33,278 bases of DNA, taken from the NCBI RefSeq assembly GCF_000388065.1, contig NW_009242972.1, forward strand, positions 1,438,449-1,471,726. Reading direction: 5' to 3'. A model generated the notes under the pieces. That model searched no databases. It was not told where the DNA came from and was given only the letters and a program-made list of their open reading frames with translations. The position numbers were made by a program, and so were the translations under genes. This stretch comes from Fonticula alba (Eukaryota; Opisthokonta; Rotosphaerida; Fonticulaceae). Positions 31,401 through 33,278 of this stretch are shown piece after piece (position 1 is the first letter of the stretch; the number at the start of each line of letters is the position of its first letter).

Positions 31401-33212
31401 GGCCGGCGACGGCAGCAGCCCCGGCACCGCCCGGACCTCGGCCTCGCCGATGTAGAAGGACCGCGAGCCGGGCTCCGTCAGGGACTCGGCCGCCGAGTAG
31501 AGCAGCCGCCAAGCCGGCCCGGGCTGCTGCTGCTGCTGCTCCGCCGCCGCCGCCGCCCCCAGGCCGGTCACCAGACGCAAATCCGGCTGGCTCCAACGGA
31601 AGAGCGGCAACAGGTCCCCAATGGCCCCGAGCCACTGGTGCTCAATCAGCAACTGGTCCTGGTACAGCTGGAAGCAGATGGCCGGCCCGAGGCTCGGCAG
31701 CCCGGCCAGCCGGTCGGCAAACTGCGCATGGTGCTCCAGCAAATCCTGCAGCCGGGTGTCCAGCTCGGTCAGCTCCGCGTGCAGGCGCTTGCGCGAGGCC
31801 TCGGTCACCGGCAGGGCCTGCATGTCGGACGACGGCAAGTCGCCCACCCCGGCCCCGGGACCCAGCAGCAGGGCCCCACTGGCCAGGGACATGGCGGCGG
31901 CCGCCCCCCCGGGCGACAGCGGCACCGACCCGCTGCCCCCGGCCGAGGAGGTGGCATACAAATCCTGATACCGGCCCACCAGCTCCGACAGGTAGGACAC
32001 CCGCTTGGAGGCCAGCAGCCGGGCCAGCGACAGCTCGCAATACGACCGGGCCAATTGATGCGGCAGGGTCAGCCCCTGGCTCCAGAGGATGTCCGCCTGC
32101 GGGACGATCGGCGCCCCGGCCGATGGCTGCAGCAGCCCCGAGGTCGAGGAGGCCACATGATCCACCTGGGCCAGGGCCTGCTCCAGCGACTGGGCCGTGC
32201 TGTCCAGCTGCCCGCGCAGGGCGGCCAATTGCCCGAAGAGAGCCGCCTCCGAGGCGGCCGACGCAATGCGCGCCTCCAGCCGAGTCCACCGCAGGGCCAG
32301 CGAATCGGCCCGATCACGCAGGAACCCCGGACGCAGGGGCTCCGGCAGGTCCAGCCCGAAGCCCAAGGCCTGGATGTGCGCCGACCGGGCCACCGTCACC
32401 GTGGCCTGGTCCAGGTAGTCCACCATCAGGGCGTCGTAGGCGGCCGATTCGGCCACCGCGCGCAGGGCCACCCCGGCGATCGGGGCATCCAGCAGCCGCG
32501 CCTCCATGGCATCGGCCCAGTCGGCCACCCGGTGGTGGTGCTCCGACAGCGAGGCGCAATCGGCCTCCTGCAGCAGCAGCAGCCGGGCCAGCTGCATCAG
32601 GCGCCCGGTGCGCCGGCAGTACGACAGCTCCAGCCAGTTCCACAGCCGGCTCAGGCTCGACAGCGACAGGCGCTCCTGGCCGGCCGGCGTGCTGGCCATG
32701 GCCGCCTGCCCGGCGGCGCCGTCATCGTCCTGGCCCAGGACCTGCATCCGCGACCGAAGCACCAGATGCCCGGCCACCAGACGCGCGTAGTGCGCACGCA
32801 GGCCCTCGAAGCAGGCGGCCTCCCGCTGGAGAATGGCCCCGATGGCGGCCGACCCGAGGGCCGTGGCCCCGACGGCTGCCAGATCCTCGGCCAGCGATTC
32901 GTCCGCATACCGGGTGGTCCGGGCGGTCTCGACCGCTTGGACAAATTCCCCGGCCGACAGGATCAGCGCGTCGGCCTGGGCCTGGGCATCGGCCGCGGCC
33001 GCCAGGGCCGCTTGCACCTGCCCGGCCACCAGGGCCAGGGCCGCCTGCGTGGCGGCCGCCGCCGTGTTCGTCAGAGCCAAGAACAGCTCCGACAGGTAGG
33101 TCACCAGCGACCGCTCGTCGGACTTCTCCAAGTCCGCCACGTCCTTGACGTCCAGGAGTCGCGGCACGCCGAGGCCCTCGGCGATGGTGAACACGCGTTC
33201 CAGGAGGTCGGC
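23094..33212 (-). CDS. Giant alpha-actinin/spectrin-like protein, 3'-terminal exon (partial)
   Basis: One uninterrupted exon of 10.1 kb encodes 3372 residues, from an acceptor at 33214-33213 to TGA at 23096-23094. Numbered from the exon start, residues 1-46 are the end of a second calponin-homology domain (VFTIAEGLGVPRLLDVKDV, then DERSLVTYLSELFLAL), as in alpha-actinin. CH1 and the rest of CH2 must lie beyond the right edge. A very long Ala/Leu/Gln-rich helical rod follows, broken by low-complexity Gly/Ala/Ser/Pro linkers (about 1340-1440, 1630-1770 and 2045-2160) and an acidic segment with repeated EADVADVPG (about 2295-2325). EF-hand-like sequence lies at about 2634-2694. Its second loop, DPNRTGIISRDT (2683-2694), matches the alpha-actinin/spectrin DPNR loop but lacks the acidic residue at position 12, so calcium binding is doubtful. 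The tail has a poly-Gly run (about 3230-3243). The likely role is a cytoskeletal actin cross-linker or scaffold in the cytoplasm. Alpha-actinin itself is about 900 residues. Confidence 0.85.
23489..23528. repeat. CCG trinucleotide repeat in the giant gene
   Basis: About thirteen CCG units on plus, read as GGC on the minus strand and encoding a glycine run in the C-terminal tail of the giant protein. Confidence 0.85.
29112..29145. repeat. GGCCCC repeat encoding Gly-Ala in the giant gene
   Basis: Five perfect GGCCCC units on plus. On the coding strand they read GGGGCC and specify alternating Gly-Ala (GAGAGAGAGA) in a low-complexity linker of the rod. Confidence 0.9.
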
Positions 33213-33278
33213 CTGTGTACGGTGTGGAGGGTTAGTGGGGGTGGGGGGGGGGGGCGTTAGCCAGGCGTAGAAGGGAGT
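33213..33278 (-). other. 3' end of an intron of the giant gene
   Basis: Read on the minus strand, a C run, the branch motif CACTAAC (minus-strand ACTAAC at 33236-33231), ccctccacaccgtac and acag precede the giant exon. The distance from the branch to AG is about 20 nt. This supports the frame starting after 33213 and shows that the gene continues to the right. Confidence 0.7.

Noticed and set aside
29262-33260. Second long plus-strand open frame opposite the giant gene
   Set aside because: Same reason: antisense of strongly G/C-ending codons, rich in Arg, Gln and Gly, no recognisable fold, and it runs through the acceptor of the real gene.

Overview
This window is nuclear DNA from a GC-rich unicellular eukaryote. 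The evidence is a four-exon cystathionine beta-synthase gene with clean GT-AG introns, a spectrin/alpha-actinin-like cytoskeletal protein, a J-domain protein with endocytic motifs, branch-point-like CTAAC/CTGAC elements before acceptors, and long G/C homopolymers and microsatellites. The very high GC and opisthokont-like gene content would fit a nucleariid such as Fonticula alba. That is an inference from general knowledge and was not tested. The left end is a 25-G run and the middle holds a 226-base assembly gap flanked by G runs, so homopolymers appear to limit the assembly.

Layout. From 1 to about 13.3 kb the sequence has visibly lower GC and is rich in microsatellites. Coding signal lies mainly on the minus strand, as short exons separated by small introns. 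Exons at 26-335, about 670-1011, 1019-1269, 1334-1442, 2055-2142, 3450-3567 and 5019-6553 may belong to one large helical protein gene or to several genes; I recognise no family. A distinctly AT-richer two-exon gene lies at 8607-10281 (minus). Several coding-like pieces in this arm switch reading frame without an obvious intron.

From about 13.3 kb to the right end GC is very high. On the plus strand there is a 597-residue protein at 14616-16409, with weak resemblance to the SAGA subunit Ada1/TADA1, then the gap. The cystathionine beta-synthase core gene follows at 17917-19498 (plus), and a possible micro-exon gene next to a 103-base C run at 20614-20773 (plus). Two minus-strand genes follow: a J-domain protein with five NPF motifs and a C-terminal DLL (20995-22146), and a giant exon (23094-33212) encoding the last part of a CH domain, a very long helical rod, degenerate alpha-actinin-type EF-hands and a low-complexity tail. 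The giant gene's 5' part, including the actin-binding CH1, lies beyond the right edge.

There is no operon-like system here. The links are thematic: the giant protein is probably a cytoskeletal scaffold, the J-domain protein is probably an Hsp70 co-chaperone in endocytic traffic, and CBS is a sulfur amino acid enzyme. Exon boundaries are read by eye from frame continuity and splice motifs, without transcript evidence.
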